Part shown: one piece after another, positions 26,289-37,081 of the stretch
How positions within the stretch are numbered: the stretch's first letter is position 1
Layout: every line of letters begins with the position of its first letter
DNA from: Mycolicibacterium sp. HK-90
GTDB taxonomy: Bacteria > Actinomycetota > Actinomycetes > Mycobacteriales > Mycobacteriaceae
NCBI RefSeq assembly: GCF_030486405.1
Contig: NZ_CP129613.1
Span: 6,324,001 to 6,388,000, forward strand
Length of the DNA stretch: 64,000 nt
Direction of reading: 5' to 3'
Program-made: the position numbers and the translations under genes
The notes under the pieces: generated by a model
What the model was told of the DNA's origin: nothing
The model's input: only the letters and a program-made list of their open reading frames with translations
Database searches by the model: none

Positions 26289-27482
26289 ATGAGCAGCGTC
26301 GCTGATGCGGACCGGGTCGCCGACCTCGCCCGCCGGGTCGTGGCCGACCACGATCCCAAGAAAGTCCCGATCCCCGAGTATCTGGCCGCCTGCTACGACG
26401 CGGGCCTCTCGTGGGTGCATTTCCCGGAGGGCCTTGGCGGTCTCGGGGTCTCGCGCGGTCTGCAGGCGGTGGCCGATCGCATCCTGCAGGGTGCCGGCGG
26501 ACCGGTGCCGTTGAGCCTGAACCCGATGGGTTACGGCATGGCCGCGCCCACGGTGCGCGAACACGCGCAGTCCGAGGAGCTCAAGAAGTCGTGGCTGCGG
26601 CCGCTGGCGAGCACCGAACACATCTGGTGCCAACTGTTCTCGGAGCCGGGCGCCGGATCGGATCTGGCCGGCCTGGCCACCTCCGCGGTGCTAGACGGTG
26701 ACGAGTGGGTGCTGAACGGCCAGAAGGTGTGGACCAGCCTGGCGCACCGGGCACGTTGGGGCCTGCTGCTGGCCCGCTCGAATCCCGATGTGCCGAAACA
26801 CAAGGGCCTGACGTACTTCGTGCTGGACATGCATGCGCCCGGCGTCGAGACCCGTCCGCTGCGCCAGATGACCGGTCAGGCCGAGTTCAACGAGGTGTAC
26901 ATCACCGACGCCCGCATCCCCGACGCGCACCGGCTCGGCGCGGTGGGCAACGGCTGGAACGTCGCGATGACCACCCTCATGAACGAGCGCAGCGCACTGG
27001 GCGGCAGCGGCAACCGGCGCGGAGCCGGGACCATCTCGGATGCCGTGGCGCTGTGGGCATCACGCCCCGATCTGCGGACACCGGTGCTACGCGACCGGCT
27101 CACCCAGCTGTGGCTGCGCTCGGAGGCCCAGCGGCTGACCGCGGAACGCTCCCGCGCGGCCGCCACCGTCGGCGGTCCGGGCCCCGAAGGGTCGATCGGC
27201 AAGCTCGTCGGCGCCGAACTCAACCAGCACATCTACCAGTGGTGCATGGATCTGCTTGGGCCCGAAGGGATCTTGTACCACGGGTACGCGATGGGCGAGC
27301 CCGATGACGACGGAGACTGGCGCGGACCCATCCAACAGCGGTTCCTGCGCAGCAAGGCCAACACCATCGAAGGCGGAACCTCTGAGGTGATGCGCAACAT
27401 CCTGGGCGAACGGATCCTCGGGCTGCCCGGCGATCTGCGGGCCGATGCCGGTATGCCGTGGAAGGAGATCCCGCGTGGTTGA
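26289..27482 (+). CDS. Acyl-CoA dehydrogenase, first subunit of a FadE pair
   Basis: A 397-residue acyl-CoA dehydrogenase. FAD/substrate motifs are WCQLFSEPGAGSDLAGLAT and VWTSLAHRARWG; the C-terminal signature is NTIEGGTSEVMRNILGERIL, in which Gly rather than Glu aligns with the catalytic base of simple ACADs. This and the next gene (GTG inside the stop region) form a FadE17/FadE18-like or FadE26/27-like heteromeric pair. The ATG at 26289 is preceded at 6 nt by TATCGT, a plausible -10 for a leaderless mRNA. Mycobacterial pairs of this design oxidise steroid or branched acyl-CoAs. Confidence 0.87.
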   Translation: MSSVADADRVADLARRVVADHDPKKVPIPEYLAACYDAGLSWVHFPEGLGGLGVSRGLQAVADRILQGAGGPVPLSLNPMGYGMAAPTVREHAQSEELKKSWLRPLASTEHIWCQLFSEPGAGSDLAGLATSAVLDGDEWVLNGQKVWTSLAHRARWGLLLARSNPDVPKHKGLTYFVLDMHAPGVETRPLRQMTGQAEFNEVYITDARIPDAHRLGAVGNGWNVAMTTLMNERSALGGSGNRRGAGTISDAVALWASRPDLRTPVLRDRLTQLWLRSEAQRLTAERSRAAATVGGPGPEGSIGKLVGAELNQHIYQWCMDLLGPEGILYHGYAMGEPDDDGDWRGPIQQRFLRSKANTIEGGTSEVMRNILGERILGLPGDLRADAGMPWKEIPRG

Positions 27483-28701
27483 GAAGCTTGCGAATCAGCC
27501 CGAAGACAACGTTGAGAAGCTTGCGAATCAGCCCGAGGGCGTGGCTGACTCTGAGTTCACCTTCACCCCCGAGCAGGCGGAGTTGCGCACGGCGGTCCGC
27601 AAGTTCTGTGCCGAGAACTTCGACGAGCAGACGGTGCGGACACTCATGGAGTCCGAGCCGCGATTCGATCCGAAAGTGTGGGCCCGGTTGGGCACCGAGC
27701 TCGGGGTACTCGGCCTGGCGGTTCCCGAGGCCGACGGCGGAGCGGGCGGCACGCTCGTCGACCAGGCCGTCGCCGTCGAGGAACTCGGCGCGGCCCTGGC
27801 CTGCGGCCCGGTGTTCGGCACCGTGTTCCTGTCGATCCCGGCACTCGTCGCCGCCTCGGCCGGCCCGGTGCGCGACGAACTGCTCGGCGCGCTGTCCGAG
27901 GGCACTCGCACCGCAGCGTTCGCGGTCCCGGACCGGGCGGGCGCCTTCGATTCCGCCGCAGTGAATGTCACTGCGTCCGGGGACGGGACGCTCACCGGCA
28001 CGGTCGAGCGGATCCCTGACGCGGCCGCCACAGACGTGCTGTTGGTGGCCGCGACGGGACCCGACGGGGTGGCCCTGTACGCGGTCGACGCGACTGGCCC
28101 GGGCGTCCAGCGCACCGCGTTGACGACGCTCGACCTGACCAGGCCGCAGGCCACGATCGTGTTGACCGACGCACCGGGACAACCGGTGGCCGGCGCCGAC
28201 GAGGCCGAGCGCGTCATCACCCACGCGTTCCAGGTGGCGTCGGCGCTACTGGCGGCCGAACAGGTCGGGGCCGCACAGCATCTGCTGGATCTGTCGGTCG
28301 ACTATGCGAAGTCACGCCTGCAATTCGGACGGCAGATCGGCTCGTTCCAGGCCGTCAAACATCGGCTGGCGGATTGTCTGGTCGACCTCGAGCACGCCCG
28401 GTCCGCGGCCTATCACGCGGTGTGGGCACTGACCGACGGCACCGACGACCCGGCGCTGGCAGCCAGCATCGCGCAGGCCACGGCGTCGGCCGCCTTCGCC
28501 AAGATCGCGGCGGACACCATCCAGGTACACGGCGGCATCGGGTTCACCTGGGAGCACCAGACGCACTTGTACTTCAAGCGGGCCACGACCGACGCGGCGC
28601 TGCTGGGCAGTGCCGAAGCCCATCGGTCGCGGATCGCCGAGCTCGTGCTCGACGAGGCACCGGCCGAACGGGTACCGCGGGTGGCGACCGGCACGCGCTG
28701 A
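27475..28701 (+). CDS. Acyl-CoA dehydrogenase, second subunit, with duplicated N-terminal peptide
   Basis: A 408-residue acyl-CoA dehydrogenase. The core begins at FTFTPEQAELRTAVRKF and ends with IQVHGGIGFTWEHQTHLYFK, the signature of the FadE18/FadE29-like subunit. The start is a GTG at 27475 overlapping the stop of its partner. The first 22 codons are two near-identical copies of VEKLANQPE plus two residues, from a 33-bp tandem duplication; an alternative GTG at 27541 follows the repeat (VADSEFTF). It should assemble with the preceding subunit. Confidence 0.87.
   Translation: MVEKLANQPEDNVEKLANQPEGVADSEFTFTPEQAELRTAVRKFCAENFDEQTVRTLMESEPRFDPKVWARLGTELGVLGLAVPEADGGAGGTLVDQAVAVEELGAALACGPVFGTVFLSIPALVAASAGPVRDELLGALSEGTRTAAFAVPDRAGAFDSAAVNVTASGDGTLTGTVERIPDAAATDVLLVAATGPDGVALYAVDATGPGVQRTALTTLDLTRPQATIVLTDAPGQPVAGADEAERVITHAFQVASALLAAEQVGAAQHLLDLSVDYAKSRLQFGRQIGSFQAVKHRLADCLVDLEHARSAAYHAVWALTDGTDDPALAASIAQATASAAFAKIAADTIQVHGGIGFTWEHQTHLYFKRATTDAALLGSAEAHRSRIAELVLDEAPAERVPRVATGTR
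27478..27536 (+). repeat. 33-bp-period tandem duplication in the 5' end of a fadE gene
   Basis: Two identical 26-bp copies occur at 27478-27503 and 27511-27536, beginning GTTGAGAAGCTTGCGAATCA and continuing CCCGA. The 33-bp period equals 11 codons, so the frame is kept. Perfect identity suggests a recent slippage or unequal-crossover event. Confidence 0.9.
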
Positions 28702-28749
28702 TCGGTTGAAAGGACGCGCGGCGGGCTTACCCGACCGTAAAATCCGCTG

Positions 28750-29571
28750 ATGGACCACCCCGTCGAGCACCGCACGCTGGCTGTCGACGGGGTGCGGTCA
28801 CCCGTCCTCGTCGCCGGGCCCGACAGTCGGGCGGCGGTGGTCTTCGTGCACGGCAACAACGCCGGCGCCAAGTGGGACCGACTGCTGAATCCGGTCGCCG
28901 GTTTCGCACGCGTGATCGCCCCGGAGATGCCGGGTTTCGGCGCGGCCGACAAGCCTGCGCAGTGGCCGTACACCGTGACGGCCTACGCGGCGCATCTGGG
29001 CGAGATCCTCGACCAGCTCGGCGTCGAGCAGGTGCATCTGGTCGCCCACGACTTCGGCGGGCCGTGGGCACTCGCATGGGCCGCCGACCATCTCGACTCG
29101 GTCGCCAGTATCACGTTGATCAACGCCCCGGTGGTGATCAACCACTTCGCCGCCAAGATGTGGCGCACACCCGTGCTGGCCGAGGCGTTGTCGCGGATCG
29201 GCAACCCGGCCGTGCTGCGGCGCGTGCTCGCCATGCGCGACCCCGGGCTGCCGTCCGACGCACTGGACTCGATCGCCGAGCACATGTTCGCCCGTGGCAC
29301 ACCCGACGCGGTGTTGAAGCTGTACCGCTCCACCGGGCCGAATGCCCTTGCCCCGTACATCGACCGCCTCGCCGACTACCGCGGTGACGTCCTGGTGGTG
29401 TGGGGCGCCGATGATCATTACGTGCCGTTCACGCAGACCGACGACTATCGCCGCATCTTCCGGCACTGTGAGGTGCAGCCGGTACCGGGGACCGGTCACT
29501 GGCCGTGGCTCGAGCAGCCCGACGTGGTCGCAGGCCATCTCACGGCGTTTCTGCGCCGGCAACTCACCTGA
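28750..29571 (+). CDS. Alpha/beta hydrolase with Asp nucleophile (epoxide hydrolase/haloalkane dehalogenase-like)
   Basis: A 273-residue alpha/beta hydrolase. The nucleophile elbow is VAHDFGGPW, with Asp101 in place of Ser, as in epoxide hydrolases and haloalkane dehalogenases. The acid region is VVWGADDHYVPF and the base GTGHWPWLEQP. The oxyanion motif reads HGNNAGA instead of HGFP. The ATG at 28750 is 6 nt after TAAAAT (28738-28743), a good -10 for a leaderless transcript. It does not overlap the fadE pair but follows it by 48 bp. The substrate is unknown. Confidence 0.85.
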   Translation: MDHPVEHRTLAVDGVRSPVLVAGPDSRAAVVFVHGNNAGAKWDRLLNPVAGFARVIAPEMPGFGAADKPAQWPYTVTAYAAHLGEILDQLGVEQVHLVAHDFGGPWALAWAADHLDSVASITLINAPVVINHFAAKMWRTPVLAEALSRIGNPAVLRRVLAMRDPGLPSDALDSIAEHMFARGTPDAVLKLYRSTGPNALAPYIDRLADYRGDVLVVWGADDHYVPFTQTDDYRRIFRHCEVQPVPGTGHWPWLEQPDVVAGHLTAFLRRQLT

Positions 29572-29586
29572 TCCACCGAAGGGCGG

Positions 29587-32500
29587 CTACCGGAAGGCGC
29601 CGATCGCCTTGTAGATGCGCTGCTCGCTGACCGGCCGGGGGGTGCCGAGTTGCTGGGCCCACAGGCTGACCCGCAGTTCCTCGATCTGCCAGGCGATGTC
29701 GCGCACCTTAGGGTCTTCGGCGCGGGCCGGCGAAAGCGCCTGCACCAGTTCGTCATAGGCGTCCTCGACGGCGTGAACACGGGACATCCGGTCCCGATCG
29801 GCGCCGAGGGCATGCGGAAGCCGTTCCAGCCGGCGGGCGATCGCGGTGACGTACCTGGTGAGATCGGTCAACCGGGCGATTCCGGTGACAGTCACAAAAC
29901 CCTTGGGCAGCAACCGGTCCAGCTGGGACCGGATGTCGGCGACGGCATCGGCCTGGGCCGGTGTCGGCTTGTCGGGCAGCGCGACCTGTACCTCGTGCGC
30001 GGCGGCCAGTACCTTCCCGACCCGGCTCACCGCGGCCTGCGTGGTCGGACCGAGATCCTTGCCGGCCCGGTCCACCACACCGGCGAACTCGGCTCTGGTC
30101 CAGACCGGTTTCGGCAGCAGCACGTCGGCCGCCGCATCCACACAGTCCTCGAGCAGAGCGGTCAGCGTGCCGTCAGGATTGGCGTTGAGCGCCAGGCGCG
30201 CCCGCGTATCCAGGCCGCGTTCGATGGCCTTCACCGGGGAGGGCGCAGTCAGCCGCAGCAGACGGCGAAGACCGGGCCGCATCGATGCGGCCTGCTCGGC
30301 AGGGTTCGCGAACACCTTGATGTCCACTGCTTTTCCGGTATCGACGAACGCCGGGTAACCCCGCACGGTGTGTCCGCCACTGACGTTCTCCACCGTGCGT
30401 GGCAGCTCGTCGAGATCCTCAGGCCAGGCTCGCAGCCCGGTGCGTTCCAGGTCACCGCCCAGTGCGTCGGCCACGGCCTGCGCGACGGGGACGGCCAACT
30501 GCTCACGCAGCGCGTCGATGTCCTTGCCGCGGGCCACCTCTTTGCCGTCGGCAGATTCCACGGCGAAGGTCATCCGGAGGTGGTCCGGGATCTTGCTCAG
30601 GTCGAAGGCATCGATCGGCACCAGAATGCCGCTGCGCCTGCGTAGTTCGCGCTGAACTTCGTCCAGCAGAGAGCCGGCGGACGGATCGATGTCCCCCAGG
30701 ATGGCGCGCGCGGTGTCCGGGGCGGGCACGAAGTTGCGGCGCAGGTCCTTCGGCAGCGATTTGATGAGCGCCGTGACCAGCTCCTCACGCAAGGCCGGTA
30801 CCTGCCAGGCGAACCCGTCGCCTCCCAGCCGGGCCAGCACCCCGACCGGGACGTGAACGGTGACGCCGTCGTCGGCGGCGCCCGGTTCGAACCGGTAGGT
30901 CAGCGGCAGGTTCAGGTCGCCGGCCTGCCAGGTGTCGGGATTGTCCGCGCCGTCCTCGGAGCGCAGCAGATCGTCGCGGGTGAAGGTCAGCAGGTCCGGC
31001 GTCTTGTGCCGCTGCTTCTTCCACCAGGCGTCGAAATGCCGGGCCGAGACGACGTCGGCGGGGATGCGGGAGTCGTAGAGGGCATAGATGTCGTCGTCGC
31101 CGACCAGCAGGTCACGCCGACGCGCCCGCTCCTCGATCTCCTCGAGTTCAGCACGCAGCCGGGCGTTGTCGCGGAAGAAGTGGTGCCGCGTCTGCCAGTC
31201 CCCTTCGACCAGCGCATGCCGGATGAACAACTCACGGCACAGCTCCGGATCGATCTGGGTGTAACCGATCTTGCGGCGCGGGACCAGCGGCAGCCCATAG
31301 AGCGTGACCCGCTCGAAGGCCACCACCGCACCGCGCCTGGCTTCCCAGTGCGGCTCGCTGTAGTTGCGCTGCACCAGATGCCCGGCAACCCGCTCGATCG
31401 CCTCGGGTTCGACCTTGGCGGCAATCCGGCCGAACAACCGGCTGGTCTCGACCAGGTCGGCCACCACGATCCAGCGCGGCGGCTTCTTCGTCAGCACCGA
31501 CCCTGGCGCCAGCACGAACTTCGAGTTGCGGGCGCCTTGATAGTCGCGACCGTCGCCCTCGCGCAGACCGACGTGGGACAGCAGGCCCGCGGTCAGCGCG
31601 GCGTGGATGCTGGCCGGCTCGGCGGGCTCATCGCTTTCACGGATCCCGATGTCGCGGGCGATGCTGCGCAACTGCCCGGTCAGGTCCTGCCACTCCCGAA
31701 TCCGCAGGTAGTGCAGGAACTCCTCGCGGCACATCCGCCGGAAAGCATTGCCGGAGAGTTGGTTCCGTTGCTCCCGCAGGTAGTTCCACAGGTTGAGGTA
31801 GGACACGAAATCCGAATGCTCGTCGGCGAATCTCGCGTGCTTCTGCCTCGCCGCCTCTTCCTTGTCCGTAGGACGCTCGCGCGGGTCGGGGATCGACAGT
31901 GCCGCAGCCAGCACCAGCACCTCACGCACGCAGCCCTCGGTGTCCGCCTGCAGGATCATCCGGCCAACCCGCGGGTCGAGCGGCAACCGGGCCAGGCGTC
32001 GTCCGACGTCGGTCAGGGCACCCGCAGCATCGAACGCACCGAGTTCCTGCAGCAACTGCACACCGTCGCGGATGCTGCGGGCATCAGGGGGATCCAGGAA
32101 GGGAAACTCCGCGATGTCGCCGAGTTGCAGGGCAGCCATCTGCAGGATGACCGCGGCCAGGTTGGTCCGCAGAATCTCCGGATCCGTGTAGCGGGGCCGG
32201 GATTCGAAATCCTGCTCGGAGTACAGCCGGATGCAGACGCCGGGGGCGGTGCGGCCGGAACGACCGGCCCGCTGGGCGGCCGAAGCCTGCGAGATCGGCT
32301 CGATCGGCAGCCGCTGCACCTTGGTGCGCCGGCTGTAACGGGAGATCCTTGCCGTGCCCGGGTCGACGACGTAGCGGATACCCGGAACCGTGAGTGAGGT
32401 CTCGGCCACGTTGGTGGCCAACACGATCCGCCGGGTTGCGTGGCTCGGCTGGAACACCTTCTGCTGATCCGCGGTGGGCAGCCGCGCATAGAGCGGCAAC

Positions 32501-33465
32501 ACCTCGGTGTTGCGCAGGTCCTTCAGAGCTTCTGCGGTGTCGCGGATTTCGCGTTCGCCGGACAGGAACACCAGCACGTCACCCGGCGGCTCGGACTCCA
32601 GCTCACGGACCGCGTCGACGATGGCTTCGGTGGGGTCGCGCGGTTCTGTCCGCACGATCTCGTGGTCAGGGTCGTCGGGATCGTCGTCGTCCGAAGCCGG
32701 TACCGGCATTTCCAGTGGCCGGTACCGGATCTCGACCGGGTACGTGCGGCCCGACACCTCGACGATCGGCGCGTCGTCGAAGTGGGCCGCGAAGCGCTCC
32801 GGCTCGATCGTGGCCGAGGTGACGATGACCTTGAGGTCGGGCCGGCGCGGTAACAGCTCGCGCAGATAACCGAGCAAGAAGTCGATGTTGAGGCTGCGCT
32901 CGTGGGCCTCGTCGAGAATCAAGGTGTCGTAGCGCAGCAGCCGGCGGTCTCGTTGAATCTCGGCGAGCAGAATGCCGTCGGTCATCAGCTTGATCAGGGT
33001 GGAATCACTGGCCTGATCCGTGAAGCGGACGGTGTAGCCGACAGCGTCGCCCAACGGGGTTCCGAGTTCGTCGGCGATGCGCTGCGCGACCGTGCGCGCC
33101 GCAAGCCGGCGGGGCTGTGTGTGGCCGATCGTTCCGCGGATTCCGCGACCCAGGTCCAGGCAGATCTTGGGTAGCTGCGTGGTCTTTCCCGAGCCCGTCG
33201 CACCCGCGACGACCACGACCTGGTTCTCGCCGATGGCCTTCGCCAACTCATCGCGATGCTCGCTGACCGGCAGGTCCGGGTAGGTGATCGTCGGCACGGC
33301 GGCCTGACGGGTGAGGACGAGGGCCTCCGCGGCGGCGATCTGTTCGGCGATCTTGGCCGGGTCGTTGCCGCGCAGATTACGCAGCCGGCGGCGGAGCCGG
33401 TCCGCGTCGCGGATCGTCAAACCGTCGAGACGGGAGCGCAGCTCGGCGACTGACGGTTCGGACAC
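29587..33465 (-). CDS. hrpA: ATP-dependent RNA helicase HrpA (DEAH box)
   Basis: A 1292-residue DEAH-box helicase of normal HrpA length. Walker A is GATGSGKTT (88-96), the DEAH box is at 185-188 (ILDEAHERS), SAT at 217-219 and motif [10 protein letters not shown] at 398-405. Helicase-associated, OB-fold and a long HrpA-specific C-terminal region (about 700-1292) follow. HrpA is involved in mRNA processing and translation-related RNA remodelling. The start is a GTG at 33465, with TATCCT on the minus strand 7 nt upstream, suggesting a leaderless mRNA. It converges with the alpha/beta hydrolase gene (15 bp). Confidence 0.96.
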   Translation of the reverse strand: MSEPSVAELRSRLDGLTIRDADRLRRRLRNLRGNDPAKIAEQIAAAEALVLTRQAAVPTITYPDLPVSEHRDELAKAIGENQVVVVAGATGSGKTTQLPKICLDLGRGIRGTIGHTQPRRLAARTVAQRIADELGTPLGDAVGYTVRFTDQASDSTLIKLMTDGILLAEIQRDRRLLRYDTLILDEAHERSLNIDFLLGYLRELLPRRPDLKVIVTSATIEPERFAAHFDDAPIVEVSGRTYPVEIRYRPLEMPVPASDDDDPDDPDHEIVRTEPRDPTEAIVDAVRELESEPPGDVLVFLSGEREIRDTAEALKDLRNTEVLPLYARLPTADQQKVFQPSHATRRIVLATNVAETSLTVPGIRYVVDPGTARISRYSRRTKVQRLPIEPISQASAAQRAGRSGRTAPGVCIRLYSEQDFESRPRYTDPEILRTNLAAVILQMAALQLGDIAEFPFLDPPDARSIRDGVQLLQELGAFDAAGALTDVGRRLARLPLDPRVGRMILQADTEGCVREVLVLAAALSIPDPRERPTDKEEAARQKHARFADEHSDFVSYLNLWNYLREQRNQLSGNAFRRMCREEFLHYLRIREWQDLTGQLRSIARDIGIRESDEPAEPASIHAALTAGLLSHVGLREGDGRDYQGARNSKFVLAPGSVLTKKPPRWIVVADLVETSRLFGRIAAKVEPEAIERVAGHLVQRNYSEPHWEARRGAVVAFERVTLYGLPLVPRRKIGYTQIDPELCRELFIRHALVEGDWQTRHHFFRDNARLRAELEEIEERARRRDLLVGDDDIYALYDSRIPADVVSARHFDAWWKKQRHKTPDLLTFTRDDLLRSEDGADNPDTWQAGDLNLPLTYRFEPGAADDGVTVHVPVGVLARLGGDGFAWQVPALREELVTALIKSLPKDLRRNFVPAPDTARAILGDIDPSAGSLLDEVQRELRRRSGILVPIDAFDLSKIPDHLRMTFAVESADGKEVARGKDIDALREQLAVPVAQAVADALGGDLERTGLRAWPEDLDELPRTVENVSGGHTVRGYPAFVDTGKAVDIKVFANPAEQAASMRPGLRRLLRLTAPSPVKAIERGLDTRARLALNANPDGTLTALLEDCVDAAADVLLPKPVWTRAEFAGVVDRAGKDLGPTTQAAVSRVGKVLAAAHEVQVALPDKPTPAQADAVADIRSQLDRLLPKGFVTVTGIARLTDLTRYVTAIARRLERLPHALGADRDRMSRVHAVEDAYDELVQALSPARAEDPKVRDIAWQIEELRVSLWAQQLGTPRPVSEQRIYKAIGAFR

Positions 33466-33603
33466 TCGGTCAAGGATAGGTGCTCGATCAAATGTGTTTC
33501 AGATCACATCCCACGCGGAGCTGGCAACCTTTGGTTCCGTAGCCGTAGGTTGCCGCAACCTACGCTTGCGTACCCCGTCCGGCGTCGGCGACGCTTGCGG
33601 ACC

Positions 33604-35433
33604 GTGGGTCACTACATCGCCAATGTCCGCGATATCGAATTCAATCTCTTCCAGCTTCTGGCCTTGGGCCCGGTCCTCGACTCGGGCGCGTTCGGCGACC
33701 TGGACACCGACACGGCGCGCACCATGCTCGACGAGGTCGCGCGCTTTGCCGAAGGTGTTGTCGCGGAGTCGTTCGCCGACGCCGACCGCAATCCGCCGGA
33801 GTTCGATCCGGCCACCCACGAGATCACGGTGCCCGGGCCGCTCGCCAAGACCGTGCAGGCCGTCAAGGACGCCGAGTGGTGGCGCGTCGGGATCGCCGAG
33901 AACGCCGGTGGCACATCGGCGCCCGCGTCTCTGGTGTGGGCCATCCAGGAAATGATCATGTGTGCCAACCCGTCGGCAATGTTCTTCTACGGCCTCGGCC
34001 CCGCGATGGCGCACACCCTGGCCGAAGTGGGCACCGAGGAACAGCAGCGTTGGGCACGCATGAGCATGGACAAAGGCTGGGCAGGCACCATGGTGCTGAC
34101 CGAGCCCGACGCCGGCTCGGATGTCGGTGCCGGGCGCACCAAGGCCATCGCGCAGCCCGACGGCACCTGGCACATCGACGGGGTGAAGCGTTTCATCTCA
34201 GGTGGCGACGTCGGCGACACCGCCGAGAACGTCTTCCACCTTGTGCTGGCCCGCCCGGAAGGCGCCGGGCCCGGCACCAAGGGACTGAGCCTGTTCTACG
34301 TCCCCAAGTTCCACTTCGACCCCGAGACCCTCGAACTCGGAGAACGCAACGGCGTCTTCGTCACCGGCCTCGAGCACAAGATGGGTATCAAATCGTCGCC
34401 GACGTGCGAGGTCACCTTCGGCGCACACGGCACCCCGGCCGTCGGCTACCTCGTCGGCGACGTGCACAACGGCATCGCGCAGATGTTCCGCGTCATCGAA
34501 AACGCCCGCATGACCGTCGGCGTGAAGTCGGCGGGCACCCTGTCCACCGGCTACCTCAACGCGCTCGCCTACGCCAAGGACCGCATCCAGGGCTCGGACA
34601 TGCTCAAGATGACCGACAAGACGGCACCGCGGGTCGCGATCATCGAGCACCCCGACGTGCGGCGCAGCCTGCTCACCCAGAAGGCCTACGCCGAGGGCCT
34701 GCGGTCGGTGTACCTGTACACCGCCGCACATCAGGATTCTGTGGTGGCGCAACATGTCTCGGGCGCAGACGCCGAGTTGGCGCACCGCGTCAACGATCTG
34801 CTGCTGCCGATCGTGAAGGGGGTGGGCTCGGAACGGGCCTACGAGCTGCTCACCGAATCACTGCAGACCCTCGGCGGGTCCGGCTACCTGCAGGACTACC
34901 CGATCGAGCAGTACATCCGCGACGCCAAGATCGACTCGCTGTACGAGGGCACCACCGCCATTCAGGCCCTGGACTTCTTCTTCCGCAAGATCGTCCGGGA
35001 CCAGGGTGGAGCGCTGGGCCATGTGGCAGCCCAGATCTCGGCGACGATCGAAGCCGGCGGGGCCGGCCTGGAGCCCGAGATCGCGCGGCTGACCACCGCG
35101 CTGGCCGACGTTCAGTCGATGGCGGCCACCCTCACCGGCTACCTGATGGCCGCCCAGGAACAACCCGAGCAGCTGTACAAGGTGGGTCTCGGTTCGGTGC
35201 GGTTCCTGCTGGCGGTCGGCGATCTGCTGATCGGCTGGCGGCTGCTGGCCGGCGCGCAGGTCGCTCAGGCCGCGCTGGCCACCGCCACCGACCGCGACCG
35301 GGCGTTCTACGAAGGCAAGGTCGCGGTGGCGAAGTTCTTCGCGCACAACATGTTGCCGCTGCTGACGGCGGTTCGCGAAGTCGTGGAATCGATCGACGGC
35401 GACGTCATGCAACTGGACAACGACGCATTCTGA
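33604..35433 (+). CDS. FadE5-type acyl-CoA dehydrogenase
   Basis: A 609-residue acyl-CoA dehydrogenase of the long FadE5-like (AcdB/MCAD-like) class. It starts [18 protein letters not shown], has the FAD motif [20 protein letters not shown], and keeps the catalytic Glu in [21 protein letters not shown]-terminal domain (about 490-609) is typical of this class and helps binding. FadE5 in mycobacteria handles medium to long acyl-CoAs. The GTG at 33604 gives the standard length. Because mycobacteria carry several copies, this could be a paralogue rather than the orthologue of Rv0244c. Confidence 0.9.
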   Translation: MGHYIANVRDIEFNLFQLLALGPVLDSGAFGDLDTDTARTMLDEVARFAEGVVAESFADADRNPPEFDPATHEITVPGPLAKTVQAVKDAEWWRVGIAENAGGTSAPASLVWAIQEMIMCANPSAMFFYGLGPAMAHTLAEVGTEEQQRWARMSMDKGWAGTMVLTEPDAGSDVGAGRTKAIAQPDGTWHIDGVKRFISGGDVGDTAENVFHLVLARPEGAGPGTKGLSLFYVPKFHFDPETLELGERNGVFVTGLEHKMGIKSSPTCEVTFGAHGTPAVGYLVGDVHNGIAQMFRVIENARMTVGVKSAGTLSTGYLNALAYAKDRIQGSDMLKMTDKTAPRVAIIEHPDVRRSLLTQKAYAEGLRSVYLYTAAHQDSVVAQHVSGADAELAHRVNDLLLPIVKGVGSERAYELLTESLQTLGGSGYLQDYPIEQYIRDAKIDSLYEGTTAIQALDFFFRKIVRDQGGALGHVAAQISATIEAGGAGLEPEIARLTTALADVQSMAATLTGYLMAAQEQPEQLYKVGLGSVRFLLAVGDLLIGWRLLAGAQVAQAALATATDRDRAFYEGKVAVAKFFAHNMLPLLTAVREVVESIDGDVMQLDNDAF

Positions 35434-35458
35434 CACCGGGCCGGGGAAGATGGTGCCC

Positions 35459-36169
35459 ATGGCCGACTTCGTGATCCCACCCCCACCGCAAGCGTCACTC
35501 CCCGTCAGCACCGGGGATGGGCGCTTTCCGGTGCGGCGGGTGTTCTGCGTCGGACGCAACTACGCGGCGCATGCGCGCGAGATGGGCAAGGATCCCGACC
35601 GCGAACCGCCATTCTTCTTCATGAAGCCGGCCGACGCGGTGATCGATGCTTCGGGAACGGTGCCCTACCCGTCGCTGACCTCGTCGTTTCACCACGAGAT
35701 CGAGCTCGTGGTGGCGCTGGGAGCTGGTGGCCGCGACGTGGCACCGGACGACGCACTGGACCTGGTGTGGGGCTACGGCGTCGGCGTCGACCTGACGCGG
35801 CGCGATCTGCAGGACGAGGCCAAGAGGCTCAGCCGGCCATGGGACTGGGCCAAGGGGTTCGACGCGTCGGCCCCCTGCACCCCGATCCACCCGGTCGATG
35901 AGGTCGGTCACCCGGACAGCGGCGGGATCTGGCTGCGGGTCAACGGCGAGCTCAAGCAGCACGGCGACCTCAGGGACCTGATCTGGTCGGTTCCCGAGGT
36001 CATCAGCGCGATCTCGACTGCCGTCGACCTCGGCCCCGGTGACCTGATCTACAGCGGCACCCCGGCCGGGGTCGGACCGATGCACCCCGGTGATGTGGTG
36101 ACCGGTGGCGTCGCGAGGGTCGCGGACTTCACCTTCACCGTTGGCTCAGCCGATCGGCGGCCCGCCTGA
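35459..36169 (+). CDS. Fumarylacetoacetate hydrolase-family enzyme (acylpyruvate/fumarylpyruvate hydrolase)
   Basis: A 236-residue FAH-fold protein. RVFCVGRNYAAHAREMGKDP starts the catalytic domain, PFFFMKPADAVIDASG forms the substrate loop, and HHEIELVVALG contains the divalent metal ligands. LIYSGTPAGVGPMHPGDVV is the C-terminal signature. These enzymes hydrolyse C-C bonds of acylpyruvates from aromatic ring cleavage, or decarboxylate oxaloacetate. The ATG at 35459 is used. Its last 35 bp overlap the end of the convergent IclR gene. Confidence 0.9.
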   Translation: MADFVIPPPPQASLPVSTGDGRFPVRRVFCVGRNYAAHAREMGKDPDREPPFFFMKPADAVIDASGTVPYPSLTSSFHHEIELVVALGAGGRDVAPDDALDLVWGYGVGVDLTRRDLQDEAKRLSRPWDWAKGFDASAPCTPIHPVDEVGHPDSGGIWLRVNGELKQHGDLRDLIWSVPEVISAISTAVDLGPGDLIYSGTPAGVGPMHPGDVVTGGVARVADFTFTVGSADRRPA

Positions 36170-36998
36170 CCCGCTGTCCCGCAGCGTCCACCTGTCGAGT
36201 GGTCATGGGACGCAACGGGTGTACGGCCAGGATCAGCGCGACCCTGCCCTGAGGGTCGAACACCGGCGCGGCGATCGTGGCCACCGGCTGCGACTTGCCT
36301 GCCGCATCGCCGGCCGGGCCCAGGCCGATCGTGGCGAATTCGGCGAGCAGTTGATCGGTGATGCCACGGACGTGCTCGGGCAGCCCGTCACTCGGCAGCG
36401 AGCCGACCATCTGCGCTGCCCGGGTCAGATCCGGCGTCGTCCAGTCGACATCGAAGCCCCGCTCCCGGGTCTGGGTCAGCACCTCGGCCAGCCGCTCGGT
36501 GAGCGCATCACCTGTGGCGGGGGCCCGCTGGATCCAGGCCCGCTGCTCGGCGGTCGAGTCCCAGGCCGCGAAGGCGACCCCGAACGGCGGCGCATACCGG
36601 ATCCGGTCCCCCGGCGTGCCCGTCGGCCGCGGCCCCGCACCCTCGAAGGCGGTGATCACGAGCTCGTCAGCGACCCGTTCCACCACCGAAGCGGCGTAGC
36701 CGAGATGTTGTGACAGTTCTTGTGCCGCAATACGGGCCGCGTGTGCCAGTGGTCGCGCCGCATCAGTTCGGGCCGCCACCACGGCCAGTCCCGGTCCGAG
36801 CCCGAACGTCTTGTCGACCGGGTCACGAATCAGCCAGCCCCGGTCGCACAGGGTCTTGAGGATCGCGTGCGCGGTGGCCTGAGTGAGGTCGAGTGCGCCG
36901 ACCACATCGGAGAACCGCATCCGCACATCGCCCGAACTCGCCAGCAACTCGATCACATCGAGCACCCGGCCCGTCGGCGCCGAGCCCGCACCGCGCAC
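36135..36998 (-). CDS. IclR family transcriptional regulator
   Basis: A 287-residue IclR-type regulator. The winged HTH is VLDVIELLASSGDVRMRFSD, then ALDLTQATAHAILKTLCDRG and KTFGLGPGLAVV; the GAF-like effector domain follows (DELVITAFEGAGPRPTGT). The GTG at 36998 has GAGGAG upstream. It is divergent from the alcohol dehydrogenase gene over an 83-bp region holding an inverted repeat plus an extra half-site, so it likely controls the alcohol dehydrogenase-SnoaL-SDR operon. The effector is unknown. Confidence 0.9.
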   Translation of the reverse strand: MRGAGSAPTGRVLDVIELLASSGDVRMRFSDVVGALDLTQATAHAILKTLCDRGWLIRDPVDKTFGLGPGLAVVAARTDAARPLAHAARIAAQELSQHLGYAASVVERVADELVITAFEGAGPRPTGTPGDRIRYAPPFGVAFAAWDSTAEQRAWIQRAPATGDALTERLAEVLTQTRERGFDVDWTTPDLTRAAQMVGSLPSDGLPEHVRGITDQLLAEFATIGLGPAGDAAGKSQPVATIAAPVFDPQGRVALILAVHPLRPMTTRQVDAAGQRVRRAADRLSQR

Positions 36999-37041
36999 CC
37001 TTGACTCCTCTCTGGGCGGTTCCTACAGTCGGATTGTCAAT

Positions 37042-37070
37042 TCGAGAGACTATCTCGATTATTCGAGAAT
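37042..37070. promoter_or_regulatory. IclR-type operator cluster
   Basis: TCGAGA-GACTA-TCTCGA (37042-37058) is a perfect inverted repeat, and a third related half-site ATTCGAGAAT lies at 37061-37070. They are 12-40 bp upstream of the alcohol dehydrogenase start and between the two divergent genes. Confidence 0.55.
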
Positions 37071-37081
37071 CGGTAGGTGCT

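Noticed and set aside
30853..32397. 514-codon plus-strand frame inside hrpA
   Set aside because: It is antisense to helicase motifs that are certain and shows no family pattern.
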